Shown here in pieces: positions 40,993-52,149 of a stretch of DNA of 64,000 bases. The DNA is from Piscicola geometra (taxonomy: Eukaryota; Annelida; Clitellata; Hirudinida; Piscicolidae), in contig OX030955.1 in the NCBI GenBank assembly GCA_943735955.1, positions 9,727,147 to 9,791,146 on the forward strand. The letters run 5' to 3'. The notes under the pieces were generated by a model that saw only the letters and a program-made list of their open reading frames with translations, was not told where the DNA came from and did no database searches. Made by a program: the position numbers and the translations under genes. How positions within the stretch are numbered: the first letter of the stretch is position 1; every line of letters begins with the position of its first letter.

Positions 40993-43900
40993 ATGTTTCA
41001 TTTTTACTTCTTAACTTTATTTTTCAGTCTTACAACCGCTCAATCAGGTTTTTTGCAGTGCCATTTATTTTTAATGGAAATAATTATTTTGTATTAAGCG
41101 CTCTGCGCTTTCTGGTCATTCAAACTATTTTTAACTTTTAATAATTAACCCTTCAGTAGAGTTGAACCTGAAAGGTAAAACCGTGCAGATGTCTAGTACA
41201 TATAAAAAACATGTTGCCAAAAACGCCCTTACTGCTAATGAAAATACATTTACTCCTGCCCAAACCGCATTTTCCCCTTCTCCTACTTCACATTGGTGGC
41301 GCGTGAACTTGGGCGGAAACTATTTCGTAAAAAAAGTGAATGCTAAAGCATATTTGTGGAAGTAAGATTTCATTTGTCATTATTTTCTTATATTATAAAC
41401 TCATAAAGATTTTTATTATTTTTCTCTGCGATTGTTTAATAAAAACATTCTAGGAAGCATCAAACCTTTACTACCACACGACATATGATCCATTGGTCCT
41501 CACGTACAGTAGAACATTTTGTGTTAAAACTCACAATATAAAAGTATTAGATTTTTTCACAAACAGTTCAAATTCTCAGAGTTGTAATTTAATTTATTAA
41601 TGAGACTATTAGAGGATTGTTAGTTATGCACTGTATACCTAGTGATTAGCTCCAACGAAGGACTTTCACTCTTTACTGGTCAACTGTCGAATGAATAGAG
41701 AAAATTCACCAGTTAATTAAAATCTTTTTCGGTCGAAACTTTGTTTTTTTTAATAAATATTTTCAATTTTTATTGATTGATAAAAAAAAATAATATATAA
41801 TTTTACTTTCATTTAACATTTGAATTTTACGAAAGATTTAGGTAGTTTTCAATGAACACTAGGATTATGACTTTTTGAAGACATTTCAAGATTTTAAATC
41901 GGGGGTCTAATGATGTGGCAATTCTTAACCATTGGATATTCTGATTAATCTTTCTATGCTTCAGTTCGAAAACAATTTTTTAAAACGAATGACATAAGCT
42001 GGATCGTTTTCTGAAGTCCATATTTTTTGTGTAAAGTGACCAGTGGCGCCACCAGGAAGGGACTCACAATTTTTCGAAAATCGATGAGTTTTTTTGGTGG
42101 GGTGGGGGAAGGTAATGAATTTTTCAATATGCCATAGGACAATGATATTTTCTCTGGATGGCCATCGGGTCTTTATATGAAAAAAAAATTTCATATATCA
42201 ACACAGAACATAGAGATCCCACCAAAATAACACTAACATGTCACAAATTCTGAGAAGAAATAGAGCACCACTAGACCTTAACTACACTCTTAAATCTTTA
42301 CACTTTTTATATGTAAATATTTCCAGCCATGACACAGTATATAAAGAACAAATCAGATCGACAAAATAACTTTCGAGCTTTCAGAATTATCCAACCTTCA
42401 TAGAAAGGATGCAGAAACTGTGTAAAGACAGCTCAAAATCACATCAACACATCAAGTTTACGTGCGGATCAGTCGGACCTCATTGCATGTATCGAACTGC
42501 AAAAACTCTTTTGGGCACCAAGCCTTCAGCCCGAGTTGCAATATATGCTCGATGTTGCTTTGACTCTGCCAGTTACTTCATCAGATCCAGAAAGAGCTTT
42601 TTCTAAACCTCGGCTTATTAAAACTCATCTTAGGACGACTGTGTCTGCTCGTCGTTTGCAAAGCTTGTTTGAGAATATCTGCCACCAAAACCGCTACTGC
42701 ACTTCTTCCAGTAAATGAAATGGTGAAAAGATTTTTACAAACTGATCGAAAAAAATTTTTTTTCAACTGAGAACACATCAAAATTTAGCTGAAACTAAAT
42801 ATTTGAGAAAAAATTATAGACTGTTTAGAATCTCATATCAAACTTATTTTTTTACTTTTTACCTTAGTTTAAAAAATGATGACGTAACTTTAAGAATACT
42901 ATGCAACGCAGTTTGTAGTTTTTCTTTTGTATCATTAATAAACTATCTTAATTCTTTATCAATTATAATTGGTAGTTTTTATTTAGCCCATTTACCGCTG
43001 AAAAAAAAGTTAACATGAATTTTACATTTAAACTTGCATTATATGGTTATAATAATATTTCAAACATAATTGAAAACAATTATTTCATAAGTTTAAATGG
43101 GGCAAAATGCTGCGAAAACGCAACGTTAGCAGGAAGTGTGACATACTTATGTACAGTAAGAAATCATAAATAAAATTGTTCAAACCACATTTATTAAAAC
43201 AGAAATAAATTTCCATTGCAAATAGTTCGATAAAATTCAGACTTATAATTATTTTCTTTTTTATAATAATAATTATTATTATTTTAATTAAAACAAAGCA
43301 AATTATTTAACGTGAATTACAACAGCACTCATAAACTGTCGTGCTGTTTCAATCTTATCTTTATTTTAATTTATATTCAACCTATGAGAGGTTAAAAAAT
43401 AATATTCTTTTCAATCAAAGCTTCAAGTGTGAAGCATTTGCGGTTTGGAATTTTTTATCGAAATATAAAAATCAACATTCATCTACAAAATTCAACTTTT
43501 AATTTTAATTTTATAAATTTCATAATACATTAACGTTAAAATAATAATTTCTTTATTTTCATAATAACTATTTTAATGAATGACTAGACTTCTTAAAAAT
43601 CATATGAAATCATATTATGTCAAAGTTGCGAAAACGCACCATTGGTTTTTAGAAGCATTGAAAACGTTTTACAAGTTATTTTGAATATTTAAAAAATTAA
43701 TTCAAGTATTAACTATCTTTTCACTCTGAAATTAAGAATAAATTTGTATAAATATACTAAAATCGAACGAAAAAATTGAACAATTATCTAAGCGAAGAAA
43801 GATTGTTTTGAAAAGTTTTAAATGTGAACAGGATATAAAAGATTATAAATAATAAAAGTAAAAAAGTTGAAATTTAACTTATAAAATTTAAATTTAAAAT

Positions 43901-45407
43901 TTATTGTACAAAATATGTGAAAAAACTCGGCATTAAAACAACAAGAAAATATAAAAATTGATGTTGCAAAACGCAACAGCTGCGGTAAATGGATTAAACA
44001 ATTATTTTTTTTTTTACTAAATTTGAGCCCCCGCCCCCCCCCCCCCCAGCATTTTTTGCTGGTTGCGCCTCTGAAAGTGACAAATTGCAATTAACCTTAT
44101 TGAACATGTTACTTATTTTTCACCGCCTAAAAGTTCTGTTGCAAATCTATAAGAAATGAGAAATTTTCGATGAAATGCAATTTTACCCATTTGTTTGTGG
44201 ACAGTAAATTAAAATAGTGTTTGTTTTCACTTGCTGACAATGTAGTCAACGCAGCAAAAACAGTTTAGTTTTTATGAATCTAAATACATTATAGTTTTTG
44301 AATGCGTCAATTTATTCAAAATTCTTTAATTTAATTTTCATGCGTCATATTATTTGACATGCTTAAGATTATTTAACAGCGATAATTAATTAATGAGTTA
44401 ACTCAAAGAAATATTAAAAGCCAGCTCTACTAAACAGCTATGTATCTTTTTACCTATCAGAACCTGCCAAGAAACTGCTAGGGGACAGTGCGCTACAAAC
44501 CCGGTGAAAGTGATGCTCAAAAAGAATGAAAAATATACCCATTGTGGTACCATCGCCGCTACTAGTCGTAGTGCAGAAGATATAATTTGTCGGGTAAAAG
44601 AGGAATTTTCGATGGTTGAGCTTAAGGGAGAAGGCACATCTCTCGTGGTTCATAGAGTGAAAGTTTTCGTAGCTGGTGAGTCTAATAATTTAACTTATTT
44701 ATAAATAAAAAGCACTTTATTTATAAAATAACTAACTTTTGTGTTTTTTAAAAACCATCTCAACTAATTTTTATTGAATACTTTGACTTTGTACTGGAAA
44801 TACCGTGTAAAATAAAAAGAATAAATTTATCTTGAAACTTCACTTTCAAAAGTTTTATATATAAGGCTTATTAAAAAAATTTTGTTATGAAACGTCCACC
44901 CTTGCTTTTGAGTTAATATGTCTAATAAAAAATTAACTTTTTAAAAAAATAGATTGATGTACTTTTATTCAAAAACAATATAAAAAACACCCAGCTTAAC
45001 TAGGTTTTTTAAAAAGTCACTTTCAAATCAAAACTAGGCATCAGCATAGAATACAATAATAATATTACTAACTCTCAGCAATGTTAACTTTTATTCTTCC
45101 GTCTGTTGGGTAAGCCAAGTACCCTCACATGAGCTCATCGTGATTTGGAAAAAGAAGATTTTTGACCTCTCATATGCGCTCTCTAAATGATGATGAAGAG
45201 AAAAATAAATTAAAATTCGAACCAATAATTTGATTAAATTTTCTTAAAAGAAGAAACGCTGTGCTAATTTATTTAAAATCAACTTTTTTAAAATTAGATT
45301 ACATTAATTTTTTACACATACTGAAAGCTTGCAAGATGTTGGAAAAACTGGAAAAAGGAACCATCAGCACTGAAGATACCAAGAAGCAATCAGTGCAGGA
45401 ACTGTAA
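40993..45407 (+). CDS. Secreted fucolectin-like lectin (F5/8C/FTP fold), 4 exons, 184 aa
   Basis: Exons 40993-41047, 41157-41361, 44461-44675, 45328-45407; 555 nt, in phase throughout. Exon 1 is a signal peptide, MFHFYFLTLFFSLTTAQS. Exon 2 carries LNLKGKTVQMSSTY and SHWWRVNLGGNYFVKKV, the opening of eel-fucolectin/tachylectin-4/pentraxin-type discoidin domains (N-L-A-x-x-K-P-V-x-x-S-S-T-Y ... W-W-x-V-D-L-G). Exon 3 carries CQETARGQCATNPVKV, YTHCGTIAA, IICRVKEEFSMVELKG and LVVHRVKVFVAG, the usual second half. Exon 4 adds a charged 25-residue tail, ACKMLEKLEKGTISTEDTKK, then QSVQEL. The R-x-D fucose-contact motif of classic fucolectins is not evident, so sugar specificity is uncertain. The exon 1 donor CAG|gttttt is weak. 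A TATA-like gtatttaaga lies about 40 bases upstream. Confidence 0.85.
41880..44430. mobile_element. Older hAT-related repeat hosting the 42,041-44,073 insertion
   Basis: Flanks on both sides of the insertion match 34,740-35,500: aaatcgggggtctaat, ccattggatattctgatt and acgaatgacataagct on the left; gttctgttgcaaatct, agaaatg and ttgttttcacttgctga on the right, ending in gccagctcta. It lies in intron 2 of the fucolectin-like gene. Confidence 0.75.
42041..44073 (+). mobile_element. 2.0-kb hAT element with perfect 8-bp target duplication
   Basis: Terminal inverted repeats cagtggcgccaccaggaa (left) and cagaggcgcaaccagcaa (inverse of right end), flanked by aaagtgac at 42033-42040 and 44074-44081. 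At 42,545-42,650 the plus strand reads TLPVTSSDPERAFSKPRLIK and THLRTTVSARRLQSL, the C-terminal dimerisation segment of hAT transposases of the DUF4371/ZMYM-like type. Upstream transposase sequence is lost or shifted, so the element is not autonomous. The interior is extremely AT-rich apart from a C-run at 44,030-44,047. Confidence 0.9.
44680..45320. other. Intron 3 of the fucolectin-like gene
   Basis: AT-rich, flanked by donor GCTG|gtgagt and acceptor actgaaag|CTTGC. No internal feature recognised. Confidence 0.7.
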
Positions 45408-45457
45408 TTTGTCTGCAGAAAAAAAGATGAATATAAGTCTAAATTCATTTTACTTGA

Positions 45458-45523
45458 TAGACAGAGCGCTTTTGAATTTGATGGAAAAGCGCTTTATAAA
45501 TTTATTTTATTGATTGATTGATA
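45458..45523 (+). repeat. SINE/LINE 3' tail module
   Basis: acagagcgcttttgaatttg, ggaaaagcgctttataaatt and (ttga)n; same hairpin-plus-tail module, lying just downstream of the fucolectin-like stop codon. Confidence 0.85.
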
Positions 45524-45623
45524 GATGTATATTATAATACATATATTGCAATAGTTAATGACTAAACATGTCGTCATTATAAAACAATGCAGCGGGAGGT
45601 TGCTCAAAATGAACCGGTTCCTA

Positions 45624-48143
45624 AGATTGAAAAATTTACAGCTATCCAATAGGTAAATTTTATTGTTATTTTTTTATGCATCCGTCTTCTAAGCACTTTT
45701 GTATGTTGGTTTCGTTTCTGAAAGTTGTCTCGTTCAATTATAATAATTTAAAAACTGATTTCTAGAAAAATAGTTAAAAAGTTGGGAGATAACGTTTTGC
45801 TCTTTGTTCATCAAAATCCGAAGAAATAAAATTATTATTTTTTTATTCTTAATTAGATGATGCACTATAATTTCATAATGTGCGAGTAGTATAATTAATA
45901 ATTGAGTGTTTAGCCTGTTGTAACCATGTATGTGTAGCATGGTCCTAGTTGCCTAAGATGAAACGTACGAAGAAATTGTAGACATTGAAAAATCTGTCTC
46001 TAGCATCTCGGGAGAGGATAGTAGCACTCTGATAAATATATGTATACTATATACAGTATAATAGACTATATAAAATATATTCTAAATAGACTATTGAAAA
46101 CTAATTCAAACCAATAATTTAATGTTTTTATTAAATAATAACTGTTAGTATTCATTAGCTTTGACACAAGTATGTTCTATTTATAGCTGAATCTTACATT
46201 TGAATAGATGTAGAGTTTCGTCTCATTAGCCTCTATAGACTGTAGACTAGAGGTTTGCACGGGAAATGGTTGAAGCTATTAGTGAAGTGCGAAATAACAA
46301 AATATTTTTTAGTAAGAAGAGTTTAAGTTATTATATTCCAAAGCAACATTGTTTTGCAGAGTTTACTTATAAAAAGAATTTGTTAAATATTTTTTGAGGG
46401 TTCAAAAAATATGTTGATGACGTTTTTGAGAAGGAACTGAAAGACTGCATATTCCGAAAGAAATAAAGATTTTTTAGATTTATTAATATTGAGTGAGCGG
46501 AAAAAAGTATTTCTTTAGATAATTAAGATAGTCTGATGATCATTAAACGTTTAAATTACCATTTTTATGATATGAAATATGATTTCATCTTGGGCAACTA
46601 AGCGTTCCTTCCTGGGAACCCAGTAGCTCAAGATGGAACTTTTGAGTGTTCATGTTTGAAATTAATAAACTCCTATTTCTCTATTCTTTATTTTTATATT
46701 AAAGTTGATAAAGTTAGACAAAGAATCAATATAATGGCTGAACAAATTTTAATTTACGTATTGGTTATGCAATTGAGATATCAGCTACGGATAAAAAGTG
46801 TTCCATCTTGTCCAACCTCCCCCTACATTTTAAAGTTATAACACGGATTTGATATGTTGATTTAGGGGTGAACTATTGAAAAAATAGTTTTTTTTCATTT
46901 TCATCAAATTTACGTTCAGAAACATGAGGTTGTAAAAATTTTGTATTTCTAATGTTTATAATGCCAACTCAACGAGCTCATTGAGGCTATAAAATTGTTT
47001 TTTAAACACATAAAAACACAAAGGAAAAGATGTGGCGAGCCTTGCTTCCGTCTCAAGAACATGGATGTTGCCTGTTGCAGTCATTTGTTTGCTGTTGCTT
47101 CAAGAATTCATCCACCTGACCTGATGATAAGACTCTTTTTCAATTGGTTTTTATACTATTACGCCTTGTGTTTTTATTTCATTGAAATTGTTCTAAATAG
47201 TTTAAAAGATTTTAAATATTCTAAATAAACTTCGATTTTTACATCCACTTTGTTATATTTTTGTCATACAAATGAAAATTTAGATGATTATATTTTCTTG
47301 AAATTTTTCATTTGTCCTATAATTGAAACCTGAATGATATAATATGTTTATATTTTCAAATTATTATTTTTGTTAATAAAATTATTTTGTTGAATATTCA
47401 CTTGAAGTTAGTTACAAGGAGCTATAAACTTTCAAATTTTTTTTTTGGGTTTAAAATTTATTTTGTTCTACAGAGGAAAAGAGAATATTTAATTGAAAAA
47501 AATATTGTGGTGTTTAAGACTGTGCAGATAGAGCTTTTAATATTGTTAATATATTAAGTAAAAATTTGCTGATTTCAAAGCTACAAAAAATACTTTTTTC
47601 AAAGAATTTTAATTTTATTAAGTCATACGATGATAAGTTTATTGAGAGATAAAATATAATAGAATTTTTAAAAATTTCTAAATGTGAAAGTTGAAAAAAT
47701 AAATCAAGCTCGATTATACTTGGCAAACGGCACAAGCTTTTTCATCGCATTTTTGGTCTACCCACTTAACCCCTTCTTTGAACCACCTTACTTGGATACA
47801 ATTTTCCATGTTACCGAAGTTGTTTGGGTCTTGAATTCCCCAGTTGGTATACCCAACGCGTAAGTGGTAGTTTCCGACTTTCCAGACAAAATAATTTTCG
47901 GTAGTTCTTGTGCCAGCGGTCCAATATGAAGCAAAGTCACTTCCAGTGGTCTTACAGATTTCTGTAGAAAATTATTCACAAATATATTAACAGTTGGCTT
48001 TTAAAAATATTTAAAATATGAATTTTGAAATAATTACCGTTAAAAGGTTCTGTCATCCTAGTAAACTTATTGTTATCAGGCTTGTCATGGATGGTCGCAA
48101 AGGATCCTCCAAGCTTTCTGCATGCGCCATGAACATCGTACCA
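45624..48143. repeat. Segmental duplication, left copy
   Basis: About 2.52 kb collinear with 55,552-59,138 after removing the 1,079-bp insertion in the latter. Identity is high throughout, with small indels. Both boundaries are sharp: left at aagattgaaaaatttacag, right at catcgtaccaa inside the lectin exon. The first kilobase is itself a dispersed repeat also present in inverse orientation at 24.4/29.9 kb. The middle (46,650-47,230) holds a 77-codon frame with GEPCFRLKNMDVACCSHLF, identical in the right copy except one residue near its start, of unknown meaning. Confidence 0.9.
47714..48143 (-). pseudogene. C-type lectin, 5'-truncated duplicate
   Basis: Exon 2 (47961-47714) is intact: EICKTTGSDFASYWTAG, YTNWGIQDPNNFGNMENC, WVDQKCDEKACAVCQV and stop. 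Exon 1 (from 48038 upward) keeps WYDVHGACRKLGGSFATIHD and onward, but homology to the intact gene stops at 48,143, just before the codons for the signal peptide and start. The sequence beyond is unrelated, with no replacement start or signal peptide. The truncation coincides with the segmental duplication boundary, so the copy was born incomplete. Confidence 0.88.
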
Positions 48144-48144
48144 A

Positions 48145-49305
48145 ATATAACAGAACTACGTTTAATATGTGAAAAATAAATGTAAATACTTTTTATTTAG
48201 CCAATTGTAATTATTAAACTAGGATAAAAATATATTGTGCATAGTTAACTTATTTAAAGATAAAGAACTAAAAAAATTGTTATTGGAAGAAAAAATGCTA
48301 ATAATAAAAAATCACAGCCTGTACAACTTGATGCATAACTAATGAGTCTTTTAAAAAATTGATAAGTTTTGATGCCTAAGCAAGCATTATTCCTTATGTT
48401 AAATGATTAGTGGTTGGACATTTTTTAATGAAAATTTATTTTTATTGATTTTCACTTATCCATAATCTTTATGCTACTTTATAATCATAAAAAAATATCA
48501 TTTAAAGGTAAAAAAATATCAAAATATCACAGTTAGAAATTTATATCTGAAACTTATTTTTCGATATTATAAGTGATTTGGACACCTATATAATTGAAAT
48601 TAAATCTTTTAAAAGAAAAAAAAATTAAATAAAACTTTAAGAAAAACACGGGCCTCATTTCGCATACATGTAAGCGGTGGTAGGAATGCGATTGTTCAGC
48701 TCTTGCTTAAATGCGTGGAGGCGACAATGGTAAAAGCCACCACCTCAGGAAGTTAAAGTCTTCTGGATCGTCACTTAACTTTGTATGCTTTCTGATAGAT
48801 AAATATAATATATGAACTATTATATTATAGTAGTTCATATAATTTACACCGAAAGATTGTCAATTTACAATATAGTTTCTCTAAGGAGTAAAATGTTAAT
48901 GTTTTATTTATTATATATCAGTTTATGAATTATATTCCTATTTTATTCATTATGGACTTATAAACTCAATTATATATTAGAGTTAGCTTAGAATACTTAA
49001 TTTATGTTATTAATGATATTCGTTTGGGTATGACTTATACTATTATTAGAATAAAAATGAATTAAATACAAATATATAACATGCTATTGCTGTATTTTCA
49101 TATATAAAACTTGAAAATACTTTTAATTATAGTGTCGTGTCTGCCTTTATGAAATAAAATTAACTAGACAGGTTAACTTCGAATTGTGAACGTATAGATA
49201 TTTGGCAAACAAAATCTTCAAGGTTAATATTTAATGGAAATTCATAAATTCCCGGAATCTTTTACTGGATAAAAGTTTTGCTTATATAGGAATATAAACT
49301 CTAAT
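48145..49305. other. AT-rich intergenic DNA, nothing recognised
   Basis: No gene or repeat family recognised. A perfect short palindrome atatgaactattatattatag/tagttcatat lies at 48,810-48,842. Confidence 0.5.
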
Positions 49306-49309
49306 CCTT

Positions 49310-49362
49310 CAATCAATCAAATCAATTTCTATAGCGCTCTTTCCTCAAATTCAAGAGCGCTC
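49310..49362 (-). repeat. SINE/LINE 3' tail module
   Basis: tcaatcaatcaaatcaattt, ctatagcgctctttcctc and aattcaagagcgctcg; complete hairpin plus tail. Confidence 0.87.
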
Positions 49363-49621
49363 GTAAATGAATTTGTTAAACAGATATGTCTTCAAATCCT
49401 TACGAAAAGTAAATAATGATTAAGAAGTAGTTTAAATAGGAGGTAATGAGTTCCAAATATATAGACCTGCATAATGTGATGATAAATAGGAGTACGGCTA
49501 ACGATTCTAGTTGCATAATTAAAATGGTTTTAAAGTACTTTCAAGTAAATTATAATATAGTGAATTACAATATTCAATTCGAAATAGAAAAAGTGCAGAA
49601 ACTAACATCTTTAAAGAAGGG

Positions 49622-50105
49622 TCATAATTGTCTAATACATCTAAGATGAAAATAACAAGATTTAGTAACAAATAGAATTTGGTTTGATAAGGTTAGTTTT
49701 GAGTCAGAAATAAATCCTAAGCTACGACTCTGATTAGATAGAACAATAGTATAAAAGGAAATATTACATGGATCATTAATTAGTTTACCATTTTTATCAA
49801 AAAATATAAGTTCAAATTTTAGTGGATTCAATTTTAAAGACATTGAGCTAGACCAGTTTTCAATAGATAATAGACATAAACATGTGTAGAAGATTCGTTC
49901 TGACAGTCTGACCTTCATCTGCAGAACAAATCTGCCTTGTGAAGTAGGTAGCCAGTGGGTGCTTGCAAGCTGTGCACTGGTGCTCACTTTGAGGCCCTGG
50001 CACTTCTTCATGAGCACAGTCATGTGTAGAGGATTTGTTTTGACAGTCTGTCCTTCATCTGCAAGCTGTGCAATGGTGCTCAATTTGAGGCTTTGGCATT
50101 TCCTG
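49622..50105 (-). pseudogene. CR1-like retrotransposon fragment with local tandem duplication
   Basis: Minus-strand frame with LSIENWSSSMSLKLNPLKFE, LIFFDKNGKLINDPCN, SRSLGFISDSKLTLSNQI and CYFHLRCIRQL, the segment following YADD in CR1/Jockey-type reverse transcriptases. Further left in translation (49,880-50,100) a unit containing gacagtctgaccttcatctg and caagctgtgcactggtgctc is repeated after about 150 bases, unrelated to the RT. No start or catalytic box, so it is a dead fragment. Confidence 0.8.
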
Positions 50106-50353
50106 CTTTTAAAATAAGTTTTTATTGTAGTCCGTTAGACAGTTATTAGTTGAAGATTTTAGTTCCGAGAGCAAGATAAATTTGAAACCAAAAAAACAAG
50201 AAAAGATATAAATTATAATAATTATTATTATTTGAAGTGGAAAAAAAACTAAATTATTAGATAAGAAGACAAACTATTTAACAAAATCATTAAACGGTTA
50301 AAGCGGCTGCCAAGATGGCAGCTGCTAACCAAAGCTTAGAAGATGAATTTGAT

Positions 50354-51794
50354 CGGATCTCCGCGCTTGGAGACCCCCGCCTTCATACAAACATATACTC
50401 ATACCTTTATAAGTAGTTTGATTGGCCCAGCGTTAACATATGCATGACTTTGATTGGTCACTATTTGTCTACAAACATGACTAAAACATATATTACGCAG
50501 CTTTAGGATTAAAATTTTATATCTAACGGCACTGATTATTTACTTATACCAGCTGATGTATGTAAGACATGAAAATAATGATAAATAAAGGCGGCCATAT
50601 TTTTTTTTTATATTTCGGCAACTATTTGATACGAGATATATCGTAAAATGAACAATAATTATGGCTTATTTACTTCTAGAATATTATTATGACCTAAATG
50701 AAAAAGATAAAAACAATCAAAGTCGAAAAAATTCCATCGAAATGATTTATTGCTCTAATTTGCAGCAAATCCTTTGCAGCTTTAACTAATTTAAATCTGT
50801 TCACAGTCGTTTAAAAATTAAGTTTTTACCACTTTATTAAACTCGATATGTTATAAATGTAAAAATATTATGTGAAATTGTTCACTAGAAAAATGTTGGT
50901 CAGAGGACTAAAAGTCATCAGCATGTTTTACTAATAATATGTGGGTAAATGTTTCATAATTTTAAAGTTTTTTCTTTTACCTATCAGCAGTCAGAATTTT
51001 TCTTCTTGGATAGTCCTGACATGTTTTATTTTAAATCTTCTTTTTATCAATGTCAGCTACCATGATACCAAATAGGTAGTTAAATTAAGTTAATAATGGG
51101 TTTTAAAAAATTATAAAACAGTGTCATAATGTTGAAAAAAACCTATTTCACTGTTAGTGGGCAAGTCACTACAAAACCCAACAGGCCATAGGCTGCTCCA
51201 TTCTGTTGACTGGTCTCTTTTGCTTCTGCTGGTGCACATGGGATGTGCTTGGTTTTCTTTAGCTCAAATCTCTTCTAGCCTTTAAATTTTGTTGTTGTTG
51301 AATGAGTGAGAATGAATAAGCCTTATTCAATAATGAAAGAACATATTCTCTCAGTGGGATGGTTTTCGAGAATAAGAACAATTGATGCACTATCTTTTAC
51401 ATGAAATACTTAATAATTAGTAAAATATAATATTTTAAATTTATGAGATATTTTTCACCATATTAATAGTAACACATTTTTTATAAATTTTAAAATATTA
51501 TGTGAAATTGTTCAATAAAACGGTTGTGGCATAATATTGGTAAAAGCACTAAAAGTCATAGGCAATATTTAAAGTATTTTATTTTGCCTATTAGCATTAC
51601 ATTTTTTTTACTATACAGATATTTAAACATTGGAAACTTGTCTTTAATAATTGTTACGGATGTGTGCTTGTGTGTATGTGCATTTTATTTTCGGTGGACC
51701 AATCAAATGCATGCATACTAATCAATTCTGGGCCAATCAAACTATATGAGTATATGTTTGTATGAAGGTGGGGGTCTCCAAGCGCGGAGATCCG
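50354..51794. mobile_element. 1.44-kb inverted-repeat element of unassigned type
   Basis: The left end cggatctccgcgcttggaga continues ccccgccttcatacaaaca, tatactcata and agtttgattggcccag. The right end is the precise inverse (ctgggccaatcaaact ... tctccaagcgcggagatccg), about 70 bases of terminal inverted repeat with one 11-base indel. The extreme ends form their own small palindrome. Inside, 50,870-50,990 and 51,480-51,640 are diverged direct repeats (aaatattatgtgaaattgttc ... ctaaaagtcat). No transposase frame is seen and no clear target duplication. Confidence 0.8.
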
Positions 51795-52149
51795 GTATTT
51801 TTTTCAATAAATATTGCGTATTTAAAGAAGAAAATAAAATTTCATTGAAAATAAAATATAATAAAGTTTTAAAAATCTACGGGTCTTTAACGGATATTCA
51901 TTAATTATAATTGTTTAAACCGCTACTTTAGCAAAGAAAAAAACGTTGAAACCTCGTCACCCTACAACTTTTAAAGGTAAATTTTGCTTAATCTATAGCA
52001 TTTGAAGATCATCATACAGCTTTTTTGTGCAGAGTCTATACCAGTTCGTGATGAATAGCTGAGCCCTTGTAATTAAAAAATAGTTTTTTTTACAAAGTTA
52101 AACACGAAAATTAAATTTTTTAACATTTAATTTGCTTTTACAGACAGAA

